Positions 19,116 through 30,748 of a stretch of 64,000 bases of DNA are shown one piece after another. Each line of letters opens with the position of its first letter. The first letter of the stretch is position 1. A program made the translations under genes and the position numbers. Source of the stretch: Oscillospiraceae bacterium (GTDB taxonomy: Bacteria; Bacillota; Clostridia; Oscillospirales; Oscillospiraceae). The notes beneath the pieces are model-generated. The model ran no database searches and was not told the DNA's origin. It saw only the letters and a program-made list of their open reading frames with translations. The DNA lies in NCBI GenBank assembly GCA_009785345.1, contig WQWL01000004.1:22693-86692 (forward strand), read 5' to 3'.

Positions 19116-20718
19116 TCATCAACATTGCTATGGTTGCCGTCAGTGCACAACCTGTAACCCAAACATCCGGTCTAAAACCTACCCCTTCAACAAAATGTTC
19201 CTCGGACCAAAACATTATACTTCTTCCAAGCCTGACGGGCATACCTGAATTTGGCATCCTCAAGTGTGGATAAGCAGCATCGACCGTAAGTACACCAAAT
19301 GTGTTTTGTCCAATGACTATGGTATTCTCAACATTAAACACGAGATCCACAAAATACTCTCCCGCTGACGAAGTGTGTCTGTCAACAAGCACTACTAACA
19401 CCTGCTCCCTCTCAACGATATGGCGATCGCTAAGATTGTAAACGTTATTCCCATTTATAATAGTTGGCTCAATAATAACAGGTGCTAGAACTTCTAAATC
19501 TTCATCAGAAAAATAAAATGGGTTTGTTTCTGGTGTATCACCATGAGGTGTCCACGGGTATTCATGTTCTACACTCCAGTTTCCCAGATTGATGTAATTG
19601 CCGTTTACAACTTCTCCGGTGATTAGATACATCCATTTAAGCGGCAAAATAGCTGTCCCACCACTATTTGAACGCAGATCAAGAATAACAACAGACTCAT
19701 CACTCAATTTTTCTGCAAAATCCAAGAATGCACGAGCATGTCCGCCGTGCGCAACTGAACTCATACCCATCATCCAAGTCAAAGACACTACAGGAAAACC
19801 GCTTGTTTCAGTCAGTGAAGATGGTATATGAGAAACATTTCTACCCAATGGTGCTGCCCGAAGTTCTATGTACTCACGTGTATTATTTTCGTATATAATT
19901 GTAAGTGTTTGTGCGGCTGTCGATACACCTTCTCGCATTAAAATAGGTGCGTAAAAATGCTGACCGGACTCATCCAGTTGGAGGCGTAGAATATCAGCTA
20001 TGTCATGTCCCGGCACCTCATTTACATACAAACCATTTTCGCGATTGCGAAATCCTCGATTTGTTTTATCAAAGAAAACATCTCTACTTACGAGAAATGT
20101 GTAGTATGAACCAAATAATAAGCCCGAAATAGTGAAATGATGATCATTGATTATTGGAGATAGATGTCTTTGTAGTATTCGGGATAATTCCATACCACTA
20201 ATGTTGTCATCAATTAGCTGTATATCCTCGACGATTTGTTCCTTTGCAAGCTTAAACACCTCGTCTCCTCCGAAATATAAGTATCCACCGTACACATACC
20301 TCAATACTTCAAAGAGAACTTTTACGTCTTCAACGGCTTCTTTGCGAGTAACAGATTGCATGTTCACTCTGTCGGCTGGGTTCATCATAATAGGCGATAA
20401 GTCGTAAAATGTGAAATCACGACTATATGCAAAACCTGAAACTATTTCTCCATCAACCTTTTCAATGCTGACTCTGCGTTCATTTGCGACATCAAGTAAT
20501 ATCTGAAGTGTTCTTCTTTCATCCTGATATGACCCTTCTCTCTCCGTTATGGACTCTTCTGTATATGAGCTTTTATCGCCTGAACAATATAGTTCTGGAT
20601 ATACTTCCGTGTCATTCGCATAATATGATTCTGTCGGAATGATTTCGCATGAATATAGAAATACGATAAACATCAGACATATGGTTAAGAAAACACCCTT
20701 ATTCTTTTTTATAAACAT
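19102..20718 (-). CDS. S41 family peptidase (C-terminal processing protease-like), lipoprotein
   Basis: N-terminal signal with lipobox-like Cys; VVILDLRSNSGGTAILP and VDRHTSSAGEYFVD motifs. Confidence 0.75.
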   Translation of the reverse strand: MFIKKNKGVFLTICLMFIVFLYSCEIIPTESYYANDTEVYPELYCSGDKSSYTEESITEREGSYQDERRTLQILLDVANERRVSIEKVDGEIVSGFAYSRDFTFYDLSPIMMNPADRVNMQSVTRKEAVEDVKVLFEVLRYVYGGYLYFGGDEVFKLAKEQIVEDIQLIDDNISGMELSRILQRHLSPIINDHHFTISGLLFGSYYTFLVSRDVFFDKTNRGFRNRENGLYVNEVPGHDIADILRLQLDESGQHFYAPILMREGVSTAAQTLTIIYENNTREYIELRAAPLGRNVSHIPSSLTETSGFPVVSLTWMMGMSSVAHGGHARAFLDFAEKLSDESVVILDLRSNSGGTAILPLKWMYLITGEVVNGNYINLGNWSVEHEYPWTPHGDTPETNPFYFSDEDLEVLAPVIIEPTIINGNNVYNLSDRHIVEREQVLVVLVDRHTSSAGEYFVDLVFNVENTIVIGQNTFGVLTVDAAYPHLRMPNSGMPVRLGRSIMFWSEEHFVEGVGFRPDVWVTGCALTATIAMLMNEAC

Positions 20719-21115
20719 ATAACCTGCCCCAATTTCTATTTATTTGACTATAATCATAATGCATTTGAGGTCGTTTATCTACCTTTTCTGGAATTAATTT
20801 GTACTATACAAGCAACATGGTTTTTCTAACTTGCCCATAATTCACATTTACTATGTTGTTAGCAACCGTTACCGCCAGCACCTCCTCCAACCCATAACCA
20901 TTGGTGGGGGTGCCGATCCCATGGATCAAAGTATTGACCCTATTACAAGGAATAATAGTTCCGGTTTTGTAAAAAAGTGCATTTTTTTGTGTATTCAGCC
21001 ATTCGTTTGTGTACAATGTTAACATTGTTAAAAAGACAATCCTTATTTGAGCATATTCTCATGATTGACAAAGTACCATAGAATAGATTACTGTATAGCC
21101 GAGGTATTGATACAT

Positions 21116-22075
21116 ATGAAAAAACATTTATATTTAATTGCTACAATATCATTATCATTAACGTTAACGTTATTGCTGGCCGGTTGTATGGCTGAATCCG
21201 ATACTGATTCGCCTGTTTTATATGAACCGGTAGTTGAGCAAGCCACGCCCGAACCAACATATGTTCCGGATGGACTTGAACATCCCGAAGAGCATGAAAC
21301 CGATTACACAGACGAGTATGAGGCTGAACCTTACTATGACCATGAACCCGATGAATATCTCGATTACGTTTACATCGATGACAACTACTTTGAGCTATAC
21401 CGCATTGAAGGGACTGCTGACCTTTCTTCCGATATGTGGGAGCGCATGGTTGATTGGAGAACTAATGCAGTTTTGCTCGCCGAGCGTCATCGTGATTCTG
21501 TTGTTATAAACAGAAACCCCAATGCTCCTGTTGTCTATCTCACATTCGACGATGGTCCGGATCCCGTGAATACTGTTAGTGTCATAAACACATTAATTGA
21601 ACACGATGTCTCTGCCACATTCTTTTTCTTGGGCGAGAATATTCGCCGTCACCCGGAAGTAGTGATGATGGCATATGAGGCTGGATTTACAATTGGTTTG
21701 CATGGTTACACCCATACGTCGTTTCGATTACTTTCCGATGAAGAGATAATCGCAGAACTCAACGAAACAAATGATTTACTTGAATACATAACCGGTTCGC
21801 GAGCAACAACAATGCGTCCGCCTTATGGCGCAATCGGAGATGAGGAAGTTGAGGTTATTCGCAATCTTGATCTCACAATATACCTATGGTCTCTCGACAC
21901 ATTAGATTGGGCGCAGACTGAGGCAACAGAAATTTTGCGTAACATTAAAGAGTACACTCGTCCCGGAGAAATCATCCTCATGCATGCATTTTCAGGACAA
22001 CGCTTAGTTCCGGAAATATTATCCGAGATAATCGTGTTTCTCCTAGACGAAGGTTTTGATATACGAGCATTGTAG
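21116..22075 (+). CDS. Polysaccharide deacetylase lipoprotein
   Basis: Lipobox LLAGC; YLTFDDGPDPVNT, GLHGYTHTSF, RPPYGA; start moved to the Met at 21116. Confidence 0.9.
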   Translation: MKKHLYLIATISLSLTLTLLLAGCMAESDTDSPVLYEPVVEQATPEPTYVPDGLEHPEEHETDYTDEYEAEPYYDHEPDEYLDYVYIDDNYFELYRIEGTADLSSDMWERMVDWRTNAVLLAERHRDSVVINRNPNAPVVYLTFDDGPDPVNTVSVINTLIEHDVSATFFFLGENIRRHPEVVMMAYEAGFTIGLHGYTHTSFRLLSDEEIIAELNETNDLLEYITGSRATTMRPPYGAIGDEEVEVIRNLDLTIYLWSLDTLDWAQTEATEILRNIKEYTRPGEIILMHAFSGQRLVPEILSEIIVFLLDEGFDIRAL

Positions 22076-22140
22076 CGACATAGTAATTTGTGATAAAAGC
22101 TAATGTTAATCTACATTTCAATCGAAAATTAATAGTAAGA

Positions 22141-22175
22141 GAGAGCGGCCAATTTTAATGGTCGTTTTCTCTCAA
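22141..22175 (+). terminator. Hairpin downstream of polysaccharide deacetylase gene
   Basis: gagagcggcca-attttaa-tggtcgttttctctc. Confidence 0.45.
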
Positions 22176-22225
22176 GTACTCCGTTTCCGGAATACTTGTG
22201 GTTTTTGAAGGGAATGAGTGTCAAC

Positions 22226-24775
22226 ATGAAGAAAGATAATTTTGAGTTTGCCGGACTAACCACAAGCGAGGCGCAGAAACTTCAAGAACAATACGGAAAA
22301 AATGAACTTGCAACAGCAAAAAAAGAGAGTTTTCTTAAAAAAATGCTCCATATTGTAGCTGCACCAATGTTCATGTTGCTAATTATTGCAGCAACCATAT
22401 ATTTCATGCTTGGTCAGCCCGTCGATGGCGTAGTTATGCTTGTTTTCGTGATTGGCATAATCAGTATTGACGTGTTTCAAGAGTGGAAAACTGATAGGAC
22501 TTTAAACGCACTCAAAGACCTCTCTGCTCCGCATGTCACTGTTACACGAGATCGTAATAAGGTTCAAATTGCAAGCGCTGACCTTGTGCCTGGCGACATC
22601 ATGTTGGTGCACGAGGGATTAAAAATCCCTGCTGATGGATATGTGGTTAAGTGCAATGACCTTTGTGTGAATGAGTCATCGCTTACAGGCGAAGTAGAAG
22701 GTGTTTGGAAAGTCCCAACTGACTGGTCACTAGCATCATCAGACCATTGGCGTAATGATTATTGCTACGCAGGAACACTTGTGTCTCAAGGTTCTGCAGC
22801 TATTAAAGTAGACAAAATCGGCAACGAGACGGAGTATGGAAAAATCGGTGTTCACGTAGCCAAAGCTCCGTCAGATAAGTCCTCACTCCAAACACAAATC
22901 GCTCAAGTGGTCAGAGTCGGAACTATTATTGCCGCAACATTATTCGTGCTTGTCGCTCTTATCACATGGTTAAATGTTCCACAACTTTCATTTATGGAAA
23001 GGTTTACTGCCAGTCTGCTTGCAGGTATCACTCTTGCAATGGCTATGATTCCGGAGGAATTCCCCGTCATTCTTGCTGTGTTTTTATCTATGGGTGCATG
23101 GCGACTTGCAAGAAAAAACTCACTAGTGCGTAAACTTCCTTCCATTGAAACTCTCGGAGCCATTTCTGTTTTGTGCGTCGACAAAACAGGCACTATCACT
23201 ATGAATCAAATGGTAGTGCAAGATGAATGGACTTTTACAGGCGAAGATGCTGCTGAAGGTGGCAATAATAATTTAGCTGAAATTATGGGTCTTGCTTGTG
23301 AAACAGAGGCATATGACCCAATGGAAAAAGCCATGCTTGCTCATTGTGAGAAGCAGCATGGTATTACAAAAGAACATCTTTTTGGTGGCAGGCTCATTAC
23401 TGAATATGCGTTTACTAACGACCTTAAGATGATGGGGCATATCTGGTATCATGATGGAGAAATCATCATTGCTGCAAAAGGCTCGGCAGAGCGAGTTCTT
23501 TCAATATGTAAACTTAACAATGACGAAAGAGCACTTGCTGAAAGTAAGATTATTGAAATGAGCAAAAAAGGCTTGCGTGTCATTGCCGTGGCAATGGATA
23601 AACTTAAAAATGAAGCCGATATTCCAAAAAATATACTCGATTGCTCATTGACCCTCTGTGGCCTGGTTGGACTTGCAGATCCTCCGAGAGAACACATCAA
23701 AGACGATATCGCCAAATGTTATAAAGCCGGTATTCGAGTAGTGATGATAACAGGTGATAATGGTGTGACCGCTGCAGCGATTGCACGCAAAATAGGTCTA
23801 AAGGGTTGCGAAAATATTATCACAGGCGATGAGCTTTCAAAAATGTCTGATGATGAACTTCGCGAACGCGTCAAAGATGTAAGCATATTCTCTCGTGTTA
23901 TCCCTGAACATAAAATGCGTATTGTCAAGGCATTTAAGAGCAACGGCGAAATCGTTGCAATGACAGGGGATGGTGTTAATGATGCCCCGGCACTCAAATA
24001 TGCCGACATTGGTGTGGCTATGGGTAAACATGGAAGCGAAGTCTCTCGCGAGGCTGCTGACTTGATTTTACTGGATGATAATTTTTCGACAATTGTTGAC
24101 ACAATACGCGATGGACGGCGAATTTTCGATAACATACGAAAGTCAATAGGCTATGTCTTCACAATACATATTCCTATTGCTCTGGCAACATTGCTTGCTC
24201 CGCTTCTGGGCATTGCACCGGACGCAGTACTCTTCTTGCCAACATTGGTTGTTGTACTTGAACTTGTAATTGACCCCACATGCTCAATAGTACTCGAAAG
24301 ACAGCCTGCTGAAGAGGATATTATGATGCGCAAACCGCGTAATCCTGCGCAAAAATTATTAACATGGAGAGTTATGCTAAAAAGCGCATTGCAAGGATTG
24401 ACAGTCTTTGCCGCATCTTTTGGCGCATACTACTATGTGCTGTCACTAAACTCAAACAGTGCCAGTGCCGCCAGAGCTATGGGGCTCGGTGTTATAATGA
24501 TTGCAAATCTGTTTTTAGTTCAATGCAACAGTTCAGATACAGACAGCATTTTTACTGCTGTGAAGCGTTTGTACAAAGATAGAGTGATGTGGATTGTCAA
24601 CATCGCCTTAGTCGCTGCAATAGTGCTGTTTATATATACACCGCTGAATACTTTCCTTCGGCTTGCTCCGTTGACTGCACCGCAATTTTTCACCATGCTT
24701 GGATTAGGTTCTTGCTCCGTAATTTGGTATGAAATTGTCAAAGCAATAAAACGAGCACGTCATCGCGAACGTTGA
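22226..24775 (+). CDS. Cation-translocating P-type ATPase (P2-type, Ca2+-ATPase-like)
   Basis: VLCVDKTGTITMNQM phosphorylation site, PEEFPV TM4 motif, MTGDGVNDAPALKYADIGVAMG. Confidence 0.92.
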   Translation: MKKDNFEFAGLTTSEAQKLQEQYGKNELATAKKESFLKKMLHIVAAPMFMLLIIAATIYFMLGQPVDGVVMLVFVIGIISIDVFQEWKTDRTLNALKDLSAPHVTVTRDRNKVQIASADLVPGDIMLVHEGLKIPADGYVVKCNDLCVNESSLTGEVEGVWKVPTDWSLASSDHWRNDYCYAGTLVSQGSAAIKVDKIGNETEYGKIGVHVAKAPSDKSSLQTQIAQVVRVGTIIAATLFVLVALITWLNVPQLSFMERFTASLLAGITLAMAMIPEEFPVILAVFLSMGAWRLARKNSLVRKLPSIETLGAISVLCVDKTGTITMNQMVVQDEWTFTGEDAAEGGNNNLAEIMGLACETEAYDPMEKAMLAHCEKQHGITKEHLFGGRLITEYAFTNDLKMMGHIWYHDGEIIIAAKGSAERVLSICKLNNDERALAESKIIEMSKKGLRVIAVAMDKLKNEADIPKNILDCSLTLCGLVGLADPPREHIKDDIAKCYKAGIRVVMITGDNGVTAAAIARKIGLKGCENIITGDELSKMSDDELRERVKDVSIFSRVIPEHKMRIVKAFKSNGEIVAMTGDGVNDAPALKYADIGVAMGKHGSEVSREAADLILLDDNFSTIVDTIRDGRRIFDNIRKSIGYVFTIHIPIALATLLAPLLGIAPDAVLFLPTLVVVLELVIDPTCSIVLERQPAEEDIMMRKPRNPAQKLLTWRVMLKSALQGLTVFAASFGAYYYVLSLNSNSASAARAMGLGVIMIANLFLVQCNSSDTDSIFTAVKRLYKDRVMWIVNIALVAAIVLFIYTPLNTFLRLAPLTAPQFFTMLGLGSCSVIWYEIVKAIKRARHRER

Positions 24776-24799
24776 CGTACCGTGCTGTTCTACATAAAA

Positions 24800-26056
24800 C
24801 TACGCAAGTGTCTTCATGCGGTTGCGTAACAGTAGCGTGTTTATCAACAAGCTCGTCATACCGCATATCGCCACTATTAAGAACAGTGGTGCAAATCCTA
24901 GATTTTCTAAAACCGGAGCAAGAACTAGAACCAAAATTGCTGATAGAGCCATTGAAATTGTGAAGTGAACGCCAACATATAGTGGCAATTTTTCTGCCGG
25001 ACTTACTTCGCCAAGTAACAACGAAATTGCCGTCATTGATCCGGTGTTTCCGGTATTTGCAAGTGCCCAGACAACAAAGAATAGACTCAGAGTGTTGGTT
25101 ATTAGTGCTAATATTCCTGCACTCAGAATTAGGCATGCGACGATTAGTGCAACAATTCTTGGTCCGAACTTGTCAACAATTATCCCCAATATTATATGTG
25201 CTATCGCAGCCATAAATATCTGCAAGCCTGTTAGAATAGCAAGATGAATTTCAGTTACCGAAAATTCGCGAATCGCATATAACATATAAAAGGGTAGCAT
25301 TGCGTTTGCAATAACTAAAAATATGCTTGTCAGAATCATTGCTCGAAGTGCGGAACTTTCTTTTATTGCTATGGGCATGTTTTTTAGATATTGTACCATG
25401 CTTAGGGGCTGAACCGGTTTTTGATCTTCACTTTCTCGCATAAAATAAAATACAATAGCATTTATAAAAAGATAAAATCCTCCAATTAGAAATATAACCA
25501 TGTAGTTATAAGGAAACATAATACGTCCGAGTATTGTCGGAATCAATGCAGTCATACCTACACCAAGTAATGACCCAACTGCAAATCCAAATCCACGTAT
25601 TGTTCCTCGTTTATTTGGAGGTAATAGACGTATAACCAGTGGTGTGAAAAATACTGCATATGAACCAACAAATAAATTGAATATACACCAAGAAACCAGA
25701 AACACGACAATTAGTGTTGGATGGTGTCCGGAAAATAATGGTATGGCTAAAATACCTGCAACAAATAATACTCTTTGACAAAGCAGAATTTTTGCAAATG
25801 TTTTATTCATAACAGTAGATCTGGAAGCCATGTATCCAAAGAACGGCTGTGCCAGAAGCGCGCATATCAACGTCATTGATGTTGCCAAGCTAATTTGAAA
25901 CGTCGTTGCCCCTAATTGATCCAGAAAAAATGGTATTACTGCTGTTATTGAAATTAGCGCCATAGATGGCATAAATGAAACACCGTCTATAAAGAACATT
26001 ATTAAATTATGCCTTACGTTTTTCTCGCCACCATACATATATTTATCTATTACCAT
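24800..26056 (-). CDS. MFS transporter
   Basis: About 12 predicted TM segments, MFS-like loop motifs. Confidence 0.8.
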   Translation of the reverse strand: MVIDKYMYGGEKNVRHNLIMFFIDGVSFMPSMALISITAVIPFFLDQLGATTFQISLATSMTLICALLAQPFFGYMASRSTVMNKTFAKILLCQRVLFVAGILAIPLFSGHHPTLIVVFLVSWCIFNLFVGSYAVFFTPLVIRLLPPNKRGTIRGFGFAVGSLLGVGMTALIPTILGRIMFPYNYMVIFLIGGFYLFINAIVFYFMRESEDQKPVQPLSMVQYLKNMPIAIKESSALRAMILTSIFLVIANAMLPFYMLYAIREFSVTEIHLAILTGLQIFMAAIAHIILGIIVDKFGPRIVALIVACLILSAGILALITNTLSLFFVVWALANTGNTGSMTAISLLLGEVSPAEKLPLYVGVHFTISMALSAILVLVLAPVLENLGFAPLFLIVAICGMTSLLINTLLLRNRMKTLA

Positions 26057-26070
26057 GCCTTTTCAACAAA

Positions 26071-26114
26071 ATAATCAATCAGTCTCATGCACCAACGGAG
26101 ACTGATTGATTATT
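26071..26114. terminator. Hairpin terminator between two MFS genes
   Basis: ataatcaatcagtctc ... gagactgattgattat perfect arms (16 bp). Confidence 0.75.
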
Positions 26115-26229
26115 GTATCAGATGTGTGTCAAAAATGATATATTAATTTTTTGCTGCTTTTCAAAATCCCATCATTGCGACTGACCAGCCACAATCCCCT
26201 GAACCGAAGCAGTTTAACGAGATTGCGAA

Positions 26230-27540
26230 TCAAGCCTGCATTGACGAAGTTTGTTGAGTACTTATGTCCGCCGTTTCGTTGCCACTTTTCCAGTTTATAA
26301 ACTGCGAGAATATCGCTATTGCTGCTACCATAACTGCAGTCGCAATGATTACAATCCAAGGCATTGAATAGAATCCTTCAAAGAGTGCACCATATAGAAC
26401 CTGTCCGATTGCTTGAGCTAAGAATGGAAGCACCATTATTATTGATAAAACTTTACCCACTATTTCCGATGGTGTGTTTTTTTGCACAAAAGTGATTGCT
26501 GCAACATTAAATATTTGCACTGTCATGAGCACTATCGCACATGTAGCTGTTACTACAATATATGCTGTAAAGTATGGAGTTCCAACCAAAAAGATAATAC
26601 CTTTTAGGAGTATAAATATACTTCCAATTGCTATCACTATGAATGATTTTTTTATTGTAAGCTTTTCACCCATAGTGCCCGCAATAATCCCGCCAATCAC
26701 AGCACCAATCATCATCAGACTTTGACTTATCCCCACATGTTCCATTCCCATATCCAGATACTGGTATACTAAAACAGGTTGTCCAACCATTATTACAGAT
26801 GCTAACATTAGAACCATGAAGAACACAATAATAACGACTTTTGCGAGAATCGGCTTTTCTTTTGTTGCATAGCGAACCGATTGAGTCAAGTCCTCTTTTA
26901 CAATTTTCAGCACTCCGCCGGATGAATCTCGCTTTTTATATGGCATGCGGATGAGCAAATCCATGATCGCTGTGATTGCAAAGCATATTGCTCCGATTAT
27001 CAGTATCGGTGTAAGTCCAAATCTTCCAAAAACAAACCCTGCCACTGCCATTCCAACCATTCCCGATAGTGAATTAACCACACCTACTATTGCATTTCCT
27101 GATGTCAGTTTCTCGCCCGGCACTAGTAAGGGCACACTTGCTTGAACAGTTGGTATATACATACCTTGAATTGCATTAAGCGCTAAGAGTTTTACAATTA
27201 CAATAGGTACGATATAGGCTGTTAAACCGCTCACTACCATGTATAGCAATATGAGTGCTGTTGTTGATGCATCAAGCCAAAACATAATCCTTTGTTTTCT
27301 GAGCCTGTCTGCTATAATTCCGCCTATAGGCGATAAAAGCAGAAGTGATATATACGGTAGCCCCATCACCAATCCGAATAGTGCTGGAGAGTCGCTTATA
27401 CTAAATATGTATAATGGTAGGGCAAAGCTGATTATCATATTGCCGAATAGCGAAATTATTTGTCCGATTATGAGTAAGTTAAAGTTTCTGTTCCAAAGTT
27501 TTGTTGCAAATGGTTGCATTGTCGTGATACCTTCTTTCAT
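26230..27540 (-). CDS. MFS transporter
   Basis: LWNRNFNLLIIGQIISLFGNMIISFALPLYIFSISDSPALFGLVMGLPYISLLLLSPIGGIIADR. Confidence 0.85.
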   Translation of the reverse strand: MKEGITTMQPFATKLWNRNFNLLIIGQIISLFGNMIISFALPLYIFSISDSPALFGLVMGLPYISLLLLSPIGGIIADRLRKQRIMFWLDASTTALILLYMVVSGLTAYIVPIVIVKLLALNAIQGMYIPTVQASVPLLVPGEKLTSGNAIVGVVNSLSGMVGMAVAGFVFGRFGLTPILIIGAICFAITAIMDLLIRMPYKKRDSSGGVLKIVKEDLTQSVRYATKEKPILAKVVIIVFFMVLMLASVIMVGQPVLVYQYLDMGMEHVGISQSLMMIGAVIGGIIAGTMGEKLTIKKSFIVIAIGSIFILLKGIIFLVGTPYFTAYIVVTATCAIVLMTVQIFNVAAITFVQKNTPSEIVGKVLSIIMVLPFLAQAIGQVLYGALFEGFYSMPWIVIIATAVMVAAIAIFSQFINWKSGNETADISTQQTSSMQA

Positions 27541-27804
27541 TGCTTTTATTTACATTCTGTTTTTGTTCTGCGGTAAGACTAACAGATGTTTAAAAACAAC
27601 TCAATACAGTTACGCTATCAGGCGAGTGATTCTCGGTAAGTGGTATAGATTTTGACGGTAAGATGCGTTGATATAATCAACTCAAAACGCAATGGTACGT
27701 TGTTTATCGTTTGCTTTTCCCTTGCTAAAACTCTGCATCTCTGTTATCTTGTGAGTTAACTATATACTAATACTAAACACTGATAAATATGCGGAGGAGT
27801 TGAC

Positions 27805-28368
27805 TTGGGTTTTATTGAACTGTTTTTGCTCTCAGTTGGGCTTGCAATGGATACTTTCGCTGTAGGAATTTGCATCGGCTTGACATTTAAAAAAGTCACG
27901 ATAAAGAATGCTCTTATCGTGGGTCTATATTTTGGGGTCTTCCAGGCAGGCATGCCACTAATTGGCTATTTCACCGCTGCACTTTTTGCAGAAAGAGTAG
28001 CTGCCTTTAGTTCGTGGATTGCATTTGGGCTGTTATGCTTAATCGGCGGAAAAATGATTTCTGACAGTTTTCAAAAAGAAGAGGTCGCAGAAAATGAGCA
28101 GTCATTAAAATTTGTGAAAATGTTACCACTTGCAATTGCAACAAGTATCGATGCTCTTGCAGTTGGTGTGTCGTTTGCATTCCTTGAAGTCAATGTCCTT
28201 CCTGCTATTTTGCTCATAGGTGTTACGACATTGGTTCTCTCAATAATTGGATTGAAGATTGGCAATGTTTTCGGCTTGAAATTCAGGTCAAAAGCGCAAG
28301 TTTTAGGCGGAGCTATATTAATCCTAATAGGTGTCCGCATACTTTCGGAGCACTTTGGTGTGTTTTAA
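27805..28368 (+). CDS. mntP: Putative manganese efflux pump MntP (TTG start)
   Basis: FIELFLLSVGLAMDTFAVGICIGLTFKK; duplicated TM motif ATSIDALAVGVSFAF. Confidence 0.85.
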   Translation: MGFIELFLLSVGLAMDTFAVGICIGLTFKKVTIKNALIVGLYFGVFQAGMPLIGYFTAALFAERVAAFSSWIAFGLLCLIGGKMISDSFQKEEVAENEQSLKFVKMLPLAIATSIDALAVGVSFAFLEVNVLPAILLIGVTTLVLSIIGLKIGNVFGLKFRSKAQVLGGAILILIGVRILSEHFGVF

Positions 28369-28372
28369 TAAG

Positions 28373-28403
28373 CAAGCCCCTGCCGAAATCTGACAGGGAC
28401 TTG
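28373..28403. terminator. Terminator between convergent mntP and rny
   Basis: caagcccctg-ccgaaatctga-cagggacttg. Confidence 0.65.
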
Positions 28404-28423
28404 ACTGTTGGTATTTATTAAAA

Positions 28424-29977
28424 TTACTTTGCGTATTCTACTGCTTTTGATTCGCGGAGAAGATTTACTTTTATTTGTCCTGGATATTCCAGTTCATCTT
28501 CAATTTTCTTTGCGATATCACGTGCCAGAAGAATCATTTCATCTTCAGAGACTTCTTCAGGTTTTACCATTATACGTATCTCACGTCCTGCTTGGATGGC
28601 GTAGGAACTATCAACACCCTTGAACGAACATGTAAGTTCTTCTAGTCTTTCAAGACGTTTAACATAACTTTCGATGTTCTCGCGACGTGCACCTGGTCTT
28701 GATGCGGATATTGCATCAGAGGCTTGAACAATGCATGCTACGACAGTTCTCGGATCAACATCACCGTGATGTGCATGAATGGCGTGAATTACTTCTTCGT
28801 TTTCTTTGTATTTTCTCGCTAGGTCTACACCGATGTTTACGTGACTGCCTTCGGTTTCGTGGTCTACTGATTTTCCTAAATCGTGTAATAGCCCTGCTCG
28901 TTTAGCTGTCATTACATCAGCTCCGAGTTCGGCTGCTAAAAGACCTGCTATGTGTGAAACTTCAATTGAGTGATTCAGAACATTTTGACCATAACTTGTA
29001 CGGAAGCGCATTCTGCCGAGCAACTTGACTATTTCCGGATGTAATCCGTGTACACCTGTTTCAAATGTTGCGCGATCACCTTCAGATTTAATTACCGCAT
29101 CGACTTCTCTCTTTGCTTTTTCGACCATTTCTTCGATTCTTGCAGGATGTATGCGTCCGTCTAAAATTAATTTTTCCAGTGAAATTCTTGCTACTTCACG
29201 ACGAACAGGATCGAAACCGGAGAGTGTTATTGCTTCCGGAGTGTCATCGATGATGAGATCGACTCCGGTTAGTGTTTCTATTGCACGAATGTTGCGACCT
29301 TCGCGACCTATGATGCGACCTTGCATTTCGTCATTGGGTAGGGGAACCACAGAGACGGTCGACTCAGCGACATGATCTGCTGCGCATCGTTGGATTGCGA
29401 GGGCAACTTGCTCTCTTGCCATTTTGTCTGCGTCTTCTTTAAGGCGATCTTCAATCTCTTTGATTTTCATTGCTGCTTCGTGTGTAACTTCGGACTCAAG
29501 ATTATTAATGAGATATGCCTTAGCTTCAGCGACTGTATAGCCGGAAATTCTCTCTAGCACTTCAAACTGGCTACGTTTCATTTCGGCGACTTCTTCATAC
29601 GCTGCTTCGAGGTCATTTTGCCTTTTCTCTATAGCTTCAGTTTTTCTCTCGATTATCTCGGTTTTTTTGTCCAGCATTTCTTCTTTTTGCTGGAGCCTAC
29701 GTTCTTGCTTTTGTGCCTCTGTACGGCGTTCTTTCATTTCGCGTTCGTGTTCGCCGCGACTTTTGTGTATTTCTTCTTTTGCTTCAAGTAATGCTTCGCG
29801 TTTTTTGTTTTCTGCACCTTTGATTGATTCGTTAATTATACGTTTTGCTTTTTCTTCTGCGCTTTGAATTGTTCGTTCAGAAACTTTCTTGCGATATGTG
29901 ATACCCAGAAGGAAGAACACTATCGCTGCTACGAGTACAATAGCCGCAGCTATTAAAAAAAATAAAATATTGGGCAT
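28424..29977 (-). CDS. rny: Ribonuclease Y
   Basis: N-terminal TM + coiled coil, KH domain [17 protein letters not shown] domain [17 protein letters not shown]. Confidence 0.96.
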   Translation of the reverse strand: MPNILFFLIAAAIVLVAAIVFFLLGITYRKKVSERTIQSAEEKAKRIINESIKGAENKKREALLEAKEEIHKSRGEHEREMKERRTEAQKQERRLQQKEEMLDKKTEIIERKTEAIEKRQNDLEAAYEEVAEMKRSQFEVLERISGYTVAEAKAYLINNLESEVTHEAAMKIKEIEDRLKEDADKMAREQVALAIQRCAADHVAESTVSVVPLPNDEMQGRIIGREGRNIRAIETLTGVDLIIDDTPEAITLSGFDPVRREVARISLEKLILDGRIHPARIEEMVEKAKREVDAVIKSEGDRATFETGVHGLHPEIVKLLGRMRFRTSYGQNVLNHSIEVSHIAGLLAAELGADVMTAKRAGLLHDLGKSVDHETEGSHVNIGVDLARKYKENEEVIHAIHAHHGDVDPRTVVACIVQASDAISASRPGARRENIESYVKRLERLEELTCSFKGVDSSYAIQAGREIRIMVKPEEVSEDEMILLARDIAKKIEDELEYPGQIKVNLLRESKAVEYAK

Positions 29978-30285
29978 TGCTTATATAGACACCTCCTTAA
30001 TTAGAAAGATTATAATGTGGTTCTTATTGAACCTATGATGAAAAGTCATACACCATGACTTGTCAAATCGTGAAACTCCCCTTACTATATTCCACTACTC
30101 TCATCCAAACTATTTTATAGCCCAACACACACTATGTCAAGCAAAAGAATTATTATTCATTATGAATGATGTCATAGATTGCGATTAGTATTAATATACT
30201 TGACTTTGTGATAACCATAATTTATTATTGTATTCGTCACATGCGTAAATTAGAATTTATGAATATTTCTAAAATGTGATTAAAT

Positions 30286-30374
30286 GGAAGAGTGTCCGAG
30301 AGGTCGTAAGGTGCAGCATTGGAAATGCTGTGTAGGGCAACCTACCGCGGGTTCGAATCCCGCCTCTTCCGCCA
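30286..30374 (+). tRNA. tRNA-Ser (anticodon GGA), CCA encoded
   Basis: Acceptor GGAAGAG/CTCTTCC, anticodon stem-loop CAGCA-TTGGAAA-TGCTG, long variable arm, T-loop GGGTTCGAATCCC. Confidence 0.95.
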
Positions 30375-30748
30375 AAAGGAACAAATACGAACCCCGTAAT
30401 CATCGGAGATGTCGTAGTATTTGTTCATAAACTTTAACCCACGCAAACGACAAGGGGCGAGATGCCATATTAAACATCTCGCTCTTTGTTGTTATTTTGT
30501 TTTATTCGTTGGAATTTTTTTTGCGTACATATCCATAAATTCGGCAGGTGTCGGGTAGTAATCCGTCGCAGAATATGGTATAGTGGCGTGCAATTTATAT
30601 TTTTAATGCACGGCGGCTGAAAATAGCCGTCGTATTTTTATCAAAATTTTTGTACACACCTTAAATCCTTTTGCGCTTTTCACGCGTTAATACAAATAGA
30701 GAGCGATATTAAGCAAAAGGAGGGTTAGGCTGAAAGGAGGAGAGCTGC

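Noticed and set aside
20804-21025. 73-aa minus-strand ORF with 'GIGTPTNGYG', considered as an RHS or transposon relic
   Set aside because: No convincing family pattern in any frame; left unannotated.
23719-24135. 138-aa minus-strand ORF
   Set aside because: Antisense to the P-type ATPase gene; low-complexity Ser/Ile-rich translation typical of shadow ORFs.
26129-26359. 76-aa ORF overlapping the end of the second MFS gene
   Set aside because: Same-strand out-of-frame overlap with no RBS or family; probably spurious.
27541-27804. yybP-ykoY (manganese) riboswitch upstream of mntP
   Set aside because: No recognisable yybP-ykoY core motif could be read in the leader.
30286-30374. tRNA-Ser as an integration site of a genomic island
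   Set aside because: No duplicated tRNA 3' end was found downstream and no integrase is adjacent.
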